Part shown: positions 43,724 through 52,149 of the stretch, piece by piece
Position numbering within the stretch: position 1 is the first letter of the stretch
Layout of the letters: the number at the start of each line of letters is the position of its first letter
Origin: Streptomyces sp. P3
GTDB lineage: Bacteria; Actinomycetota; Actinomycetes; Streptomycetales; Streptomycetaceae
Assembly (NCBI RefSeq): GCF_003032475.1
Contig: NZ_CP028369.1
Span: 6,882,001-6,946,000 of the forward strand
Direction: 5' to 3'
DNA: 64,000 bases
Notes under the pieces: generated by a model
Told to the model about the DNA's origin: nothing
What the model saw: only the letters and a program-made list of their open reading frames with translations
Database searches by the model: none
Translations under genes and position numbers: made by a program

Positions 43724-45262
43724 TCAGTGCGCCCGCCACCGCAACGGGTTGGGCAGCTCGGCCCACCGGTCCCCGGGCGTCCCCGGCGACAGCCGCATCA
43801 GCGTCAGCGCCTTCGCGGGCAGCGGTTCCTCGCACAGCGCCACCAGGTCCGGGGTGCGCGGCAGGTCCCGCACGGCGCTCTCCAGGGCCGCCCCCAGCGC
43901 TTGGCCGCTGCCGGCCGTCCCCGCCAGCGCGCCCGCCACCAGCGAGCCGAACAGCTTGCGGCGCAGCACCGTCACGTCGTCCGTGACGATCCGTTCGGGC
44001 AGCCCGTCGGGCAGCGGGACGCCGTGCCGGGCCAGCCGCGCCGGACTCACCCGGATGTCGGCCAGGTCGCGGTAGACCAGCCGCAGCGGCTCGCCCGACG
44101 ACGACAGCACCACCAGCAGGTTCTGGCCGTGCGCCTCCAGCGCCACGCCCAGCTCCAGCATGCGCAGTCCGACGGTGAGCCCGAGCCGCGCCAGCCGGCC
44201 CAGCCAGGCGCCGTCGCGGGGCAGTCCGGTGCCGGCCAGGGCGGCCACCGGGACGACGTGCTCGCCCGGACCGCCGTACTCCCGCGGCGACTCGCGCAGT
44301 ACGGCCGCCAGGTCGGGCGAACGGGCGGTCGCGGCGCCCAGCGTCCGGGTCATGTGCAGCAGGCCGTGCGCGTGCGGCGCCAGGGTCTGCGCGAACGCCG
44401 ACAGGACGGCGGAGGCGGCCACCGAGCCGACGGAGATGTCCCGCACCGAGGAGGTCAGCCGGGTGCTCAGCGAGGTCTTGACGTGCGGGCCGTCCGCGAG
44501 GGCGAGCGTGCGCAAGGACATCAGCGGGTGCGCCGCGACCCCCTGCGGACCGGTCCGGCCGAGCACATGCGCCGCCTGCCACGGATGCACCGGGATCAAC
44601 AGCCGTGCGCCGTCCCGCAGACGCTCCGGCCACTCGCCCGACACCAGGCAGTCGGACGCGGCCGCCGGCAGCAGCCCCAGCCGCACCGTCGGCCGGTGCT
44701 CGGGACCGTACGCCAGCTGCTCGGCCACCGAGAAGCCGGGCCGCGCACGGCAGTTGGGGTGGTACGGATGCCCGTCGACGACCCGCTGCTCCCACTCCCA
44801 GTCCCGCGCCGGCCACTTCTTCGGGTCCGTCGGACAGGCGTCGTCGGGGTCCTGGCCGGCCCGCGACAACGCCAACGACGCCACGCTGTGGCCGAGTTCG
44901 GCGGCGAATCCGGCACCGTGCGGGACCGCCAGCTCCGCCAGCAGCCGGGCGGGGTCGTCGTACCCGGTGCCGTCCAGGCGCACCTCCGTCACACCGGGGG
45001 CTGTCGTGTACGGGTCCGCGGGCGGACCGAGCAGACGGCGGCCGTCCCGCAGCCGCAGCAGCAGCCCCTCCCGGCCCCGCGGACCGTACCCCTCGCGGCC
45101 GGCCACCCAGGGCAGCGGCTCGTGGGCGAGCGCCCGCCACAGCCTGGTCAGCACGGCCGCCCGCGCCCCGGGCAGCGCGGCCGCGAACCGCGGGCCGAGA
45201 GCGGGACGTACGGCGGCCAGTTCTTCGGCCAGGTCGGTCTCGACGCTGGGGGGACGGTGCAC
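43724..45262 (-). CDS. IucA/IucC-family NIS siderophore synthetase
   Basis: 512 residues from the GTG at 45262, with AGGAG 7 nt upstream. The IucA/IucC catalytic region includes DGHPYHPNCRARPGFS near residue 165, IPVHPWQ near 230, KTSLSTRLTSSVRDIS near 265, and the FhuF-like C-terminal half with LEAHGQNLLVVL near 375 and VYRDLADIRVSP near 395. These enzymes join a carboxylate such as citrate or succinate to an amine or alcohol using ATP, making NRPS-independent siderophores. A second synthetase is divergently transcribed next door. No decarboxylase, hydroxylase or acyltransferase lies nearby, so the product cannot be predicted. Confidence 0.92.
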   Translation of the reverse strand: MHRPPSVETDLAEELAAVRPALGPRFAAALPGARAAVLTRLWRALAHEPLPWVAGREGYGPRGREGLLLRLRDGRRLLGPPADPYTTAPGVTEVRLDGTGYDDPARLLAELAVPHGAGFAAELGHSVASLALSRAGQDPDDACPTDPKKWPARDWEWEQRVVDGHPYHPNCRARPGFSVAEQLAYGPEHRPTVRLGLLPAAASDCLVSGEWPERLRDGARLLIPVHPWQAAHVLGRTGPQGVAAHPLMSLRTLALADGPHVKTSLSTRLTSSVRDISVGSVAASAVLSAFAQTLAPHAHGLLHMTRTLGAATARSPDLAAVLRESPREYGGPGEHVVPVAALAGTGLPRDGAWLGRLARLGLTVGLRMLELGVALEAHGQNLLVVLSSSGEPLRLVYRDLADIRVSPARLARHGVPLPDGLPERIVTDDVTVLRRKLFGSLVAGALAGTAGSGQALGAALESAVRDLPRTPDLVALCEEPLPAKALTLMRLSPGTPGDRWAELPNPLRWRAH

Positions 45263-45365
45263 GGGGGAACTCCTGGGGGTACGGGTACGGCGTCGCGGAC
45301 GGCTCGTGACGACAGCGATACTTGATCGTCTCCGCCCAGCAGAACCGTAGGGAACCAGGGAACCA

Positions 45366-46973
45366 GTGGATCGCGTGGACCTCAGCCCCCCGCCCCCCGA
45401 GCCGACGCCGCCCCCGCGGCCGCCGGCCGCCGGCGCCGCGGCACCGGCGTCGCCCGGCGGGGCTCCGGCACGTGGCGACGCCGTCGCGGGGCGTGCCGAC
45501 GCGTACGCCGCCGCGCCGCTGCTGAACTGTCTGCTGCGCGAGCTCGCCGAACCGCTGCCCCGCGCGCCGGGCGGCGACGGCCGGCCGGTCCACCGGCTGC
45601 CCGGCGGCCGGCTGCTGCGCGTGCGCGGCGATCGCCGGCCGGCCGCCCCGGAGGTGTACGAGGCCGGCGCCTGGCGCCCGCTGGACCACCCCGGGCTGGT
45701 CGCCCTGACCGCCGAGGCGCTGCGCCTGCGCACCGGACGGGACAACCCCGGCCTGCCCGCCGAGATGATCGACAGCAGGGACGCGGTGGCGGCGCTGCTC
45801 ACCGCACGCGCGCGTGCGGCCCCGCCGGCCGGCCTCTACCTGCGCTCCGAACAGTCCCTGATCACCGGCCACCCCCACCACCCCGCCCCCAAGGCGCGCG
45901 GCGGCGGTCCCGCGGCCGGCTGGCTGCCGTACGCCCCCGAGGCGCACGCCCGCTTCCCGCTCGTCCTGCTGGGGCTGCGCGAGGACGCCGTCGTCGAGGA
46001 GGGCGACACCGGCGCGCTGGACGCCCTCGGCGAGGCCCCGCCGGGGTACCGGCTGCTGCCCGCCCACCCCTGGCAGCTCGACCTCGCGGCCCGGGAGCTT
46101 GCACCCGCCTTCGCCGACGGCCGCCTGGTCCGGCTGGGCACCACCGCCCACGACGTCTGGCCGACGGCCGCCGTGCGCACGGTGTACGCACCCGAGCGGG
46201 ACCTGTGTCTGAAGTTCAGCCTCGACGTGCGCATCACCAACGACATCCGCCGGCTGTGGCGTCACGACCTGCTGAAGCTGCGCCGGACCGACGCCGCGGC
46301 CGCCCGGGCCTTCGCCGCCTGGGACGGCCCGGCGGCCTGGCTGAGCGACCGCGGCTACCGCACCGCCGCCTTCGCCTTCGAGGCGCTCGCCGTCCTGGTC
46401 CGCGACGGACTGGCCGCTCCCGTGCTGCCCGGCGCGACCCCGCTGCTCGCCGCGGGCCTCGTGGAGGGCTTCGAGGGCAGCCCGCTGGCCACGACGACGG
46501 ACCCGGCGAGGTGGTGGGAGGCGTACCTGTCGGCCGTGGTCCCGCCGGCCCTGGAGGCGTTCGCCGGCCACGGCGTCGTCCTCGAGGCGCATCTGCAGAA
46601 CACGCTCGTCGCCGTCGACGCCGACGGCATCCCGGTGCAGGCCCTCTTCCGGGACGCCGAGGGCGTGAAACTCCTGCCGGAGGTGGAGCGGGCGGCCGGC
46701 TGGGAGCGGCTGGTGTACTGCCTGGTGGTGAACCACCTGTGCGAGGTCGCCGCGGCCCTCGTCGCCCACCACCCCGGGTTCGTCCCGTGGCCCGCGGCCC
46801 GCCGCGCACTGGCCCGCCGCGACCTCCCCGAGACGGCGGCCCTGCTCACCGCGCCCACCCTGCCCGGCAAGACGAACCTGCTGCTGCGCTGGACGGGGGC
46901 GGACGGCGCGGACGCCCGCTATCTGCCGCTGCCCAACCCGCTCGCCGACGACGCCGGCGGCCGCCGTACATGA
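45366..46973 (+). CDS. IucA/IucC-family NIS siderophore synthetase, second copy
   Basis: 535 residues from a GTG. The first about 45 are a Pro/Ala-rich tail. Catalytic-region motifs are SEQSLITGHPHHPAPKARGG near residue 160, LPAHPWQLDL near 238, LKFSLDVRITNDIRRLW near 283, LEAHLQNTLVAVD near 405 and LFRDAEGVKLL near 425. It is clearly a different subtype from the divergent copy: shared folds, but low identity at the first motif. Two NIS synthetases of different type usually act on the two ends of one carboxylate. I found no clear iron-box in the 103-bp shared promoter region. Confidence 0.92.
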   Translation: MDRVDLSPPPPEPTPPPRPPAAGAAAPASPGGAPARGDAVAGRADAYAAAPLLNCLLRELAEPLPRAPGGDGRPVHRLPGGRLLRVRGDRRPAAPEVYEAGAWRPLDHPGLVALTAEALRLRTGRDNPGLPAEMIDSRDAVAALLTARARAAPPAGLYLRSEQSLITGHPHHPAPKARGGGPAAGWLPYAPEAHARFPLVLLGLREDAVVEEGDTGALDALGEAPPGYRLLPAHPWQLDLAARELAPAFADGRLVRLGTTAHDVWPTAAVRTVYAPERDLCLKFSLDVRITNDIRRLWRHDLLKLRRTDAAAARAFAAWDGPAAWLSDRGYRTAAFAFEALAVLVRDGLAAPVLPGATPLLAAGLVEGFEGSPLATTTDPARWWEAYLSAVVPPALEAFAGHGVVLEAHLQNTLVAVDADGIPVQALFRDAEGVKLLPEVERAAGWERLVYCLVVNHLCEVAAALVAHHPGFVPWPAARRALARRDLPETAALLTAPTLPGKTNLLLRWTGADGADARYLPLPNPLADDAGGRRT

Positions 46974-46993
46974 TCTGAATTACGCTGACCGGT

Positions 46994-47908
46994 GTGCTGC
47001 GCCAAGTGACCGCCGTCCGATACGTCAACCCGCTGAGGTCGGGCGGCTCCGTGCCCGGTGTCGTCGAGGCCGACGACCTCGGCACCTACGTCGTGAAGTT
47101 CACCGGTTCCGCGCAGGGCCGCAAGGCGCTGGTCGCCGAGGTGATCGTCGGCGAGCTGGCGCGCGCGCTCGGACTGCGCTTCCCCGAGCTGGTCCTGGTG
47201 CACTTCGACCCGGCGCTCGCGGCGCACGAACCGCACCAGGAGGTGCGCGACCTCCTCGACGCCAGCCACGGCGTCAACCTCGGCATGGACATGCTGCCGG
47301 GAGCGCAGGACTTCACCCCGCAGGTCGCCGAGTCCTTCGCCGTGGACCCGCTGGAGGCCGGCCGGATCGTCTGGCTCGACGCCCTCACCGTCAACGTCGA
47401 CCGTACGGTCCACAGTTCCAACCTGATGGTGTGGCCCACGTTCGGGACCGTGCCGCCGCGGCTGTGGCTGATCGACCACGGGGCCGCCCTCGTCTTCCAC
47501 CACCGCTGGGACGCGTCGGCACCGGACCGGGCCTACGACTTCCGCCACCACGCCCTCGGCCACTACGCCCCCGACACCCGCGCGGCCGACGCCGAGCTCG
47601 CCCCCCGGGTCACCGAGGAGCTGCTGCGCGCGATCGTGGCGGAAGTCCCGGACGCCTGGCTGGCCGGCGAGGAGGGCTTCGCGACGCCGGACGCCGTCCG
47701 GGAGGCGTACGTGCGCTACCTCCACGCGCGCGCGGCGGCCTCCGCGGCCTGGCTGCCCACCGGCTTCCCCAGCCGGGAGGAACGCGCGGCCGAGGAGGCC
47801 CGTCGCGCGGAGAAGACCCGGCAGGGCCGCCCGAGTTGGCTCAAACAGGTCCCCGACCTGCACGGCGAGCCGGCGGCGGAACAGGATTGGTCGGTGCACC
47901 TCGGATGA
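46994..47908 (+). CDS. HipA-like kinase domain protein
   Basis: 304 residues from a GTG. Patterns TYVVKFTGSAQGRKALVAEV (phosphate-binding-loop-like lysine), GRIVWLDALTVNVDRTVHSS (catalytic Asp/Asn region) and PRLWLIDHGAALVFHH (metal Asp) correspond to the HipA/PI3K-like kinase core. It lacks the N-terminal domain of toxin HipA, and no HipB-type antitoxin is adjacent. The C-terminal about 50 residues are charged. The stop overlaps the ATG of the next small gene (ATGA at 47905-47908), so the two are coupled. Biological substrate unknown. Confidence 0.85.
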   Translation: MLRQVTAVRYVNPLRSGGSVPGVVEADDLGTYVVKFTGSAQGRKALVAEVIVGELARALGLRFPELVLVHFDPALAAHEPHQEVRDLLDASHGVNLGMDMLPGAQDFTPQVAESFAVDPLEAGRIVWLDALTVNVDRTVHSSNLMVWPTFGTVPPRLWLIDHGAALVFHHRWDASAPDRAYDFRHHALGHYAPDTRAADAELAPRVTEELLRAIVAEVPDAWLAGEEGFATPDAVREAYVRYLHARAAASAAWLPTGFPSREERAAEEARRAEKTRQGRPSWLKQVPDLHGEPAAEQDWSVHLG

Positions 47909-48189
47909 GACACGCCGTGGAGATCGAGTACTGCACCCGGTGCCGCTGGCTGCCCCGCGCGGCCTGGCTGGCGCAGGAGTTGCTGACGACCTTCGAGGCG
48001 GAGCTCGCGCACCTGTCGCTGAAGCCCGGCACGGGCGGCGTGTTCGTCGTCCGGGTCGACGGCGAGGTCGTCTGGGACCGCCGTGCGCAGGGCTTTCCGG
48101 AGCCCACCGCGGTGAAGCGGCTGGTGCGCGACCGAGTGGCCCCGGGGCGGACCCTGGGCCACTCGGACCGTCCGGAGGTCAGCCCCTGA
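47905..48189 (+). CDS. SelT/SelW/SelH-family thioredoxin-like protein
   Basis: 94 residues. The redox motif C10-T-R-C13 lies in VEIEYCTRCRW, right after the first strand, as in Rdx/SelW-type proteins with cysteine in place of selenocysteine. FVVRVDGEVVWDRRAQGFPE and TAVKRLVRDRV complete the small thioredoxin-like fold. It is probably a cytosolic redox protein. It is coupled to the HipA-like kinase upstream and overlaps the tail of the convergent malate synthase gene by 11 bp (48179-48189). Confidence 0.88.
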   Translation: MRHAVEIEYCTRCRWLPRAAWLAQELLTTFEAELAHLSLKPGTGGVFVVRVDGEVVWDRRAQGFPEPTAVKRLVRDRVAPGRTLGHSDRPEVSP

Positions 48190-49804
48190 GCTGCTCGTAG
48201 GCCGGCAGGGTGAGGAAGTCCGCGTAGTCCTCGTCGAGGGCGACCGTCAGCAGCAGGTCGTGCGCCTGCTGCCAGTGGCCGGCCGCGAAGGCCTCCTCGC
48301 CGATCTCGTCGCGGATCGCGGCCAGTTCCTCGGCGGCGACCTTGCGGGCCAGCTCGGGGGTGGCCTTCTCGCCGTTCTCGAACTCCACCCCGGCGTTGAT
48401 CCACTGCCAGATCTGCGAGCGGGAGATCTCGGCGGTCGCGGCGTCCTCCATGAGGTTGAAGATGGCCACCGCGCCCATGCCGCGCAGCCACGCCTCGATG
48501 TAACGGATGCCCACCTGCACGGCGTTGACCAGCCCCGGGTAGGTGGGCCGGGCGTCGAGGGAGTCGACGGCGATCAGGTCGGCGGCCTCGACGTGGACGT
48601 CCTCGCGCAGCCGGTCCTTCTGGTTCGGCCGGTCGCCGAGGACCCTGTCGAAGGACGCCATGGCGATCGGCACCAGGTCCGGGTGGGCCACCCACGAGCC
48701 GTCGAACCCGTCGTCCGCCTCGCGGTCCTTGTCCGCCTTGACCTTCTCGAAGGCGACCTTGTTGACCTCGGCGTCGCGACGGGAGGGGATGAACGCGGCC
48801 ATGCCGCCGATGGCGTGCGCGCCGCGCCGGTGGCAGGTGCGCACGAGCAGCTCGGTGTAGGCGCGCATGAACGGGGCGGTCATCGTCACGGCGTTGCGGT
48901 CCGGCAGGACGAACCTGGGCCCGCCGTCACGGAAGTTCTTGACGATGGAGAACAGGTAGTCCCAGCGGCCCGCGTTCAGCCCCGAGGCGTGGTCGCGCAG
49001 TTCGTAGAGGATCTCCTCCATCTCGTAGGCGGCCGTGATCGTCTCGATGAGCACGGTGGCGCGCACGGTGCCCTGCGGGATGCCGACGTGGTCCTGCGCG
49101 AAGACGAACACGTCGTTCCAGAGGCGGGCCTCCAGGTGCGACTCCGTCTTCGGGAGGTAGAAGTACGGGCCCTTGCCGAGGTCGAGGAGGCGCCGGGCGT
49201 TGTGGAAGAAGTAGAGGCCGAAGTCGACGAGGGCGCCGGGCACGGCGCGGTGGTCGGCGTCGACGAGGTGACGCTCGTCGAGGTGCCAGCCGCGCGGCCG
49301 CATCACGACGGTGGCGAGCTCGCTGTTCTCCTTCAGGGCGTACGACTTGCCGGACGCCGGGTCGGTGAAGTCGATGGCGCGGGTGTAGGCGTCGGCCAGG
49401 TTGACCTGACCGAGGACGACGTTCTCCCAGGTCGGCGCGGAGGCGTCCTCGAAGTCGGCGAGCCAGACCCGGGCCCCGGAGTTGAGGGCGTTGATCGTCA
49501 TCTTGCGGTCGGTCGGGCCGGTGATCTCGACCCGGCGGTCGTCCAGGGCCGCGGGGGAGGGCGCCACCCGCCAGGAGTCGTCCGCGCGGATCGCGGCGGT
49601 CTCCGGGAGGAAGTCGAGCCTGCAGGTGCGGGCGATCTCGGCGCGGCGCTCCGCGCGGCGGGCGAGGAGTTCGTCGCGGCGAGGTGTGAACCGCCGGTGC
49701 AGTTCGGCCACGAAGGCGAGCGCCGGCTCGGTGAGGACCTCCTCCTGCCGCGGCAGGAGCTCGGCGTCGACGATGGCCAGCGGGGACGGCGCTGGTGCGG
49801 ACAT
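48179..49804 (-). CDS. aceB: malate synthase A
   Basis: 541 residues, the compact A-type malate synthase. Recognisable blocks are MTINALNSGARVWLADFEDA near residue 103, NARRLLDLGKGPYFYLPKTE near 200, VLIETITAAYEMEEILYELR near 248, GGMAAFIPSRRD and the C-terminal catalytic-Asp region EDAATAEISRSQIWQW near 458. It condenses glyoxylate with acetyl-CoA to malate. Its promoter carries an AllR-type box in the spacer and the second palindrome class over the -35, tying it to allantoin degradation rather than only the glyoxylate shunt. No isocitrate lyase is present in the window. With gcl and hyi broken, this is the visible exit for glyoxylate. Confidence 0.96.
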   Translation of the reverse strand: MSAPAPSPLAIVDAELLPRQEEVLTEPALAFVAELHRRFTPRRDELLARRAERRAEIARTCRLDFLPETAAIRADDSWRVAPSPAALDDRRVEITGPTDRKMTINALNSGARVWLADFEDASAPTWENVVLGQVNLADAYTRAIDFTDPASGKSYALKENSELATVVMRPRGWHLDERHLVDADHRAVPGALVDFGLYFFHNARRLLDLGKGPYFYLPKTESHLEARLWNDVFVFAQDHVGIPQGTVRATVLIETITAAYEMEEILYELRDHASGLNAGRWDYLFSIVKNFRDGGPRFVLPDRNAVTMTAPFMRAYTELLVRTCHRRGAHAIGGMAAFIPSRRDAEVNKVAFEKVKADKDREADDGFDGSWVAHPDLVPIAMASFDRVLGDRPNQKDRLREDVHVEAADLIAVDSLDARPTYPGLVNAVQVGIRYIEAWLRGMGAVAIFNLMEDAATAEISRSQIWQWINAGVEFENGEKATPELARKVAAEELAAIRDEIGEEAFAAGHWQQAHDLLLTVALDEDYADFLTLPAYEQLRG

Positions 49805-49898
49805 GAGCGGTCACTTCCTTCAGCGGTGGCACCGGGTGCCAGTCGAACCGGGTACGGCGAGCGGGACTCCGGACGAGCCAAGCCCTTCTGTTTAGTGG

Positions 49899-49927
49899 AT
49901 ACTAGTTTCCTCATCGTGGAAGTTCAA
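49899..49927 (-). promoter_or_regulatory. malate synthase promoter
   Basis: On the minus strand TTGAAC (49927-49922), a 17-bp spacer and TAGTAT (49904-49899), an excellent match to the housekeeping consensus. Predicted start near 49892 gives an 88-nt leader. Confidence 0.7.
49907..49921. promoter_or_regulatory. AllR-type box in the spacer of the malate synthase promoter
   Basis: TTCCTCATCGTGGAA, lying wholly between the -35 and -10 hexamers, so a bound repressor would block RNA polymerase directly. Confidence 0.65.
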
Positions 49928-49939
49928 TGGTTTGTTGAT
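49923..49939. promoter_or_regulatory. second-class palindrome over the malate synthase -35
   Basis: TTCAATGGTTTGTTGAT, resembling the TTCAAC...GTTGAA sites at the allantoinase and urate operons. It overlaps the -35 hexamer and adjoins the AllR-type box. Confidence 0.55.
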
Positions 49940-49987
49940 GTCGAGAATCTCCGGGGCGAGGCAAGGTGGCGCTCGGCGCCCGGGGGA

Positions 49988-50722
49988 TCATTCGAGGTGC
50001 GCGAGATCCTCCGGGGTGTCGATGTCGAACGGCCGGGCCACGTCACCGCACTCGACGAGCGTCAGCGCCTCCCGGTGCTCGCCGAGATAGGCGCGCGCCC
50101 CCCGGTCGCCGGTGGCGGTCGCGGCGACGCCCGCCCAGTGGCGGGCGCCGAACAGGACCGGATGGCCGCGCTCGCCGTCATAGGCGGCCGACACGAGCGA
50201 GGACTCGCCCCCGTACGCCGCGAGCACCCGCGCCACCGCCTGCGGACCGATGCCGGGCTGGTCGACGAGGAGGACGAGCACCGCCCGCGCGCCGCCCTCC
50301 TCGGCCCGCGCGTCTCCTTCCCCGCTCCCCGCCCCGCCTTCCCCCGTCCGCGCCCCGCCTTCCCCCGTCCGCGCGCCGACCGCCGGCGGGCCGGCCGGCG
50401 GGGCCGGGCGGGGCAGCGAGGCGAGCCCGGCGCGCAGGGACGTGCCCATCCCCTGCGCCCAGTCGGGGTTCTCCACCAGCACGCACCCGTCGAGCCGGGC
50501 CCGCTCCCGTACGGCGTCGGCGGCGGCCCCGAGCACCACGTGCACGCGGGTGCAGCCCGCCGTGCGCAGCGTGCGCACCGCGTGCTCCACCAGCGGGCGT
50601 CCCCGGTGTTCGAGCAGTGCCTTGGGCCGCCCCCCGAGCCTTCGTCCCCCGCCCGCCGCGAGGATCAGGCCCACGACCTGGCTCTCCGCGCTCCTCGCGC
50701 TCTCGTCCCGTGTGTGCGTCAT
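49988..50722 (-). CDS. MocA/MobA-like nucleotidyltransferase (molybdenum cofactor cytidylyltransferase-like)
   Basis: 244 residues. The nucleotidyltransferase signature VVGLILAAGGGRRLGGRPKA (about 16-35) is complete. NPDWAQGMGTSLRAGL, LLVDQPGIGP and GERGHPVLFG are the conserved sugar/pterin and metal-binding blocks; family P is usually GHP at this site. Such proteins add CMP to molybdopterin for molybdenum hydroxylases, which would serve the xanthine dehydrogenase of this window. Residues about 107-150 hold a Gly/Glu/Ala-rich insertion made of repeated ARTGEGG-like units from a DNA tandem repeat. It lies in the allantoin gene block. CTP specificity is inference. Confidence 0.85.
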   Translation of the reverse strand: MTHTRDESARSAESQVVGLILAAGGGRRLGGRPKALLEHRGRPLVEHAVRTLRTAGCTRVHVVLGAAADAVRERARLDGCVLVENPDWAQGMGTSLRAGLASLPRPAPPAGPPAVGARTGEGGARTGEGGAGSGEGDARAEEGGARAVLVLLVDQPGIGPQAVARVLAAYGGESSLVSAAYDGERGHPVLFGARHWAGVAATATGDRGARAYLGEHREALTLVECGDVARPFDIDTPEDLAHLE

Positions 50723-50912
50723 GCGTCCTGCATACCTGACGCGGCGTCGGACACGGGGTCTCCGGAGGCTGAATTTCGGTCCGCGCTGTGGCGCACCCGG
50801 CACGGGGTGGCGTTTACTGACCCGCGCGTCCCCCGGCGTGCGACCGGCGCCATGGGGAGGCGGGGCGGGAAGGCGCGTACTCGTGCTCGGCGGGGTGCGA
50901 GGGGGGAGAGCT

Positions 50913-51227
50913 GTGTTGCGGAGCTTGGGGCAGAGGGCAGTGACCGGCAGCGACGAGGATCCGAGGGTGGCGGAACTGCGGACCACGGTGTCCCGGCTCC
51001 GCCGCGAACTCGCCGCGCATCCGGCGGACTTCCCGGACCGGGTCATCGCCGAGGACGAACTCGCCGCGCTCGCCGCGATGGCGGCCCACGGCACCCCGGA
51101 GGTCCCCCGGTTACGCCGCTCCCTGCTGCTGATCGCCGGCGCCATCGGCTCGGTGAGCGCCCTGGCCCGCAGCCTGTCCGACGTGCGCGGCGCCGTGGAG
51201 CTCTTCGGGCAGGGCCCGCGCCGCTGA
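50913..51227 (+). CDS. small DUF5955-like protein containing a rare TTA codon
   Basis: 104 residues from a GTG preceded by GGGGGGAGAG. The body is helical: DPRVAELRTTVSRLRRELA, AEDELAALAAMAAHG, RLRRSLLLIAGAIGSVSALA and LSDVRGAVELFG, ending in basic residues. It looks like a small coiled or four-helix protein of a streptomycete-specific family. Leu67 is encoded by TTA (51111-51113), so translation should need the bldA tRNA and rise late in development. It is convergent with the allR-type gene and divergent from the nucleotidyltransferase. Function unknown. Confidence 0.78.
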   Translation: MLRSLGQRAVTGSDEDPRVAELRTTVSRLRRELAAHPADFPDRVIAEDELAALAAMAAHGTPEVPRLRRSLLLIAGAIGSVSALARSLSDVRGAVELFGQGPRR

Positions 51228-51255
51228 ACCGCTGACCGCCGACCCGGGGCGTGGC

Positions 51256-52056
51256 TCAGCCGATTCCGTTGCCCGAGCTGGTCAGCGCCTGTGACAGCTG
51301 CGCCGCCACCTGCTGGAGCACCGGCACGATCTTCGCCGTGGCCTCCTCCGTGACGCGGCCCGCCGGGCCGGAGATGGAGACGGCCGCGGCGGTGGGGGAG
51401 TCGGGCACCGACACCGCCAGGCAGCGGACGCCGATCTCCTGTTCGTTGTCGTCGACGGCGAACCCGGCCTGCCGTACGTCCGCCAGCGCCGCGAGGAAGC
51501 CCTCCGGCGTGGTGATCGTCTTGTCCGTGGCGGCGGGCATGCCCGTGCGGGCGAGCAGGGCGCGCACCTCGTCGTCGGGGAAGCCGGCCAGCAGGGCCTT
51601 GCCGACGCCCGTGGAGTGCGGCAGGACCCGGCGCCCGACCTCGGTGAACATCCGCATCGAGTGCTTGGACGGCACCTGCGCCACGTACACGATCTCGTCG
51701 CCGTCGAGCAGCGCCATGTTCGCCGTCTCGCCGGTCTCCTCGACCAGGCGGGCCAGGTGGGGGCGGGCCCAGGTGCCCAGCAGCCGGGATGCCGACTCGC
51801 CCAGCCGGATCAGCCGAGGGCCCAGCGCATAGCGGCGGTTGGACTGCTGGCGGACGTAGCCGCAGGCCACCAGGGTGCGCATCAGACGGTGGATGGTGGG
51901 CAGCGGAAGCCCGCTGCTCGCGGACAGCTCGCTCAGGCCGACCTCGCCGCCCGCGTCGGCCATCCGCTCGAGCAGATCGAAGGCGCGCTCGAGGGACTGG
52001 ACCCCTCCGCCGGCGGACCTGGCGGAGTCGGTGGTGCTGGCGCTCGACGTCGGCAC
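51256..52056 (-). CDS. allR: IclR-family regulator of allantoin catabolism (AllR-like)
   Basis: 266 residues from the GTG at 52056 (AAAGGA upstream). The N-terminal winged helix (about 20-85) includes SLERAFDLLERMADAGGEVG and LSELSASSGLPLPTIHRLMR. The C-terminal IclR effector domain follows, with HSTGVGKALLAGFPDDEV and ISGPAGRVTEE. Divergence from allantoinase, and an AllR-type palindrome in its own promoter spacer, identify it as the AllR counterpart known from S. coelicolor, a repressor relieved by an allantoin-pathway metabolite. Box occurrences at gcl, hyi, malate synthase, allB and itself define its apparent regulon. Confidence 0.92.
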   Translation of the reverse strand: MPTSSASTTDSARSAGGGVQSLERAFDLLERMADAGGEVGLSELSASSGLPLPTIHRLMRTLVACGYVRQQSNRRYALGPRLIRLGESASRLLGTWARPHLARLVEETGETANMALLDGDEIVYVAQVPSKHSMRMFTEVGRRVLPHSTGVGKALLAGFPDDEVRALLARTGMPAATDKTITTPEGFLAALADVRQAGFAVDDNEQEIGVRCLAVSVPDSPTAAAVSISGPAGRVTEEATAKIVPVLQQVAAQLSQALTSSGNGIG

Positions 52057-52149
52057 GGCGCGTCCTTTCGCTACGGGCGGGCGGGGCTGAAGCCTACCCG
52101 TCGGTCGGTTGACTCCCGGTCTGTGCATAGCTACGTTCTGCTGCACGGA

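Noticed and set aside
45263..45365. Iron-box (DmdR/IdeR type) between the siderophore synthetases
   Set aside because: I looked for the TTAGGTTAGGCTAACCTAA-like pattern and found no convincing 19-bp palindrome.
43689..46772. A 1027-residue minus-strand frame spanning both siderophore synthetases
   Set aside because: It is in a different frame from the minus-strand synthetase and antisense to the other; no domain match.
46994..47908. HipBA toxin-antitoxin module
   Set aside because: No HipB-type HTH gene is adjacent and the N-terminal domain of toxin HipA is absent.
48260..51235. A 991-residue plus-strand frame over malate synthase and the nucleotidyltransferase
   Set aside because: Antisense to two genes with full catalytic motifs; low-complexity Gly/Val/Asp translation.
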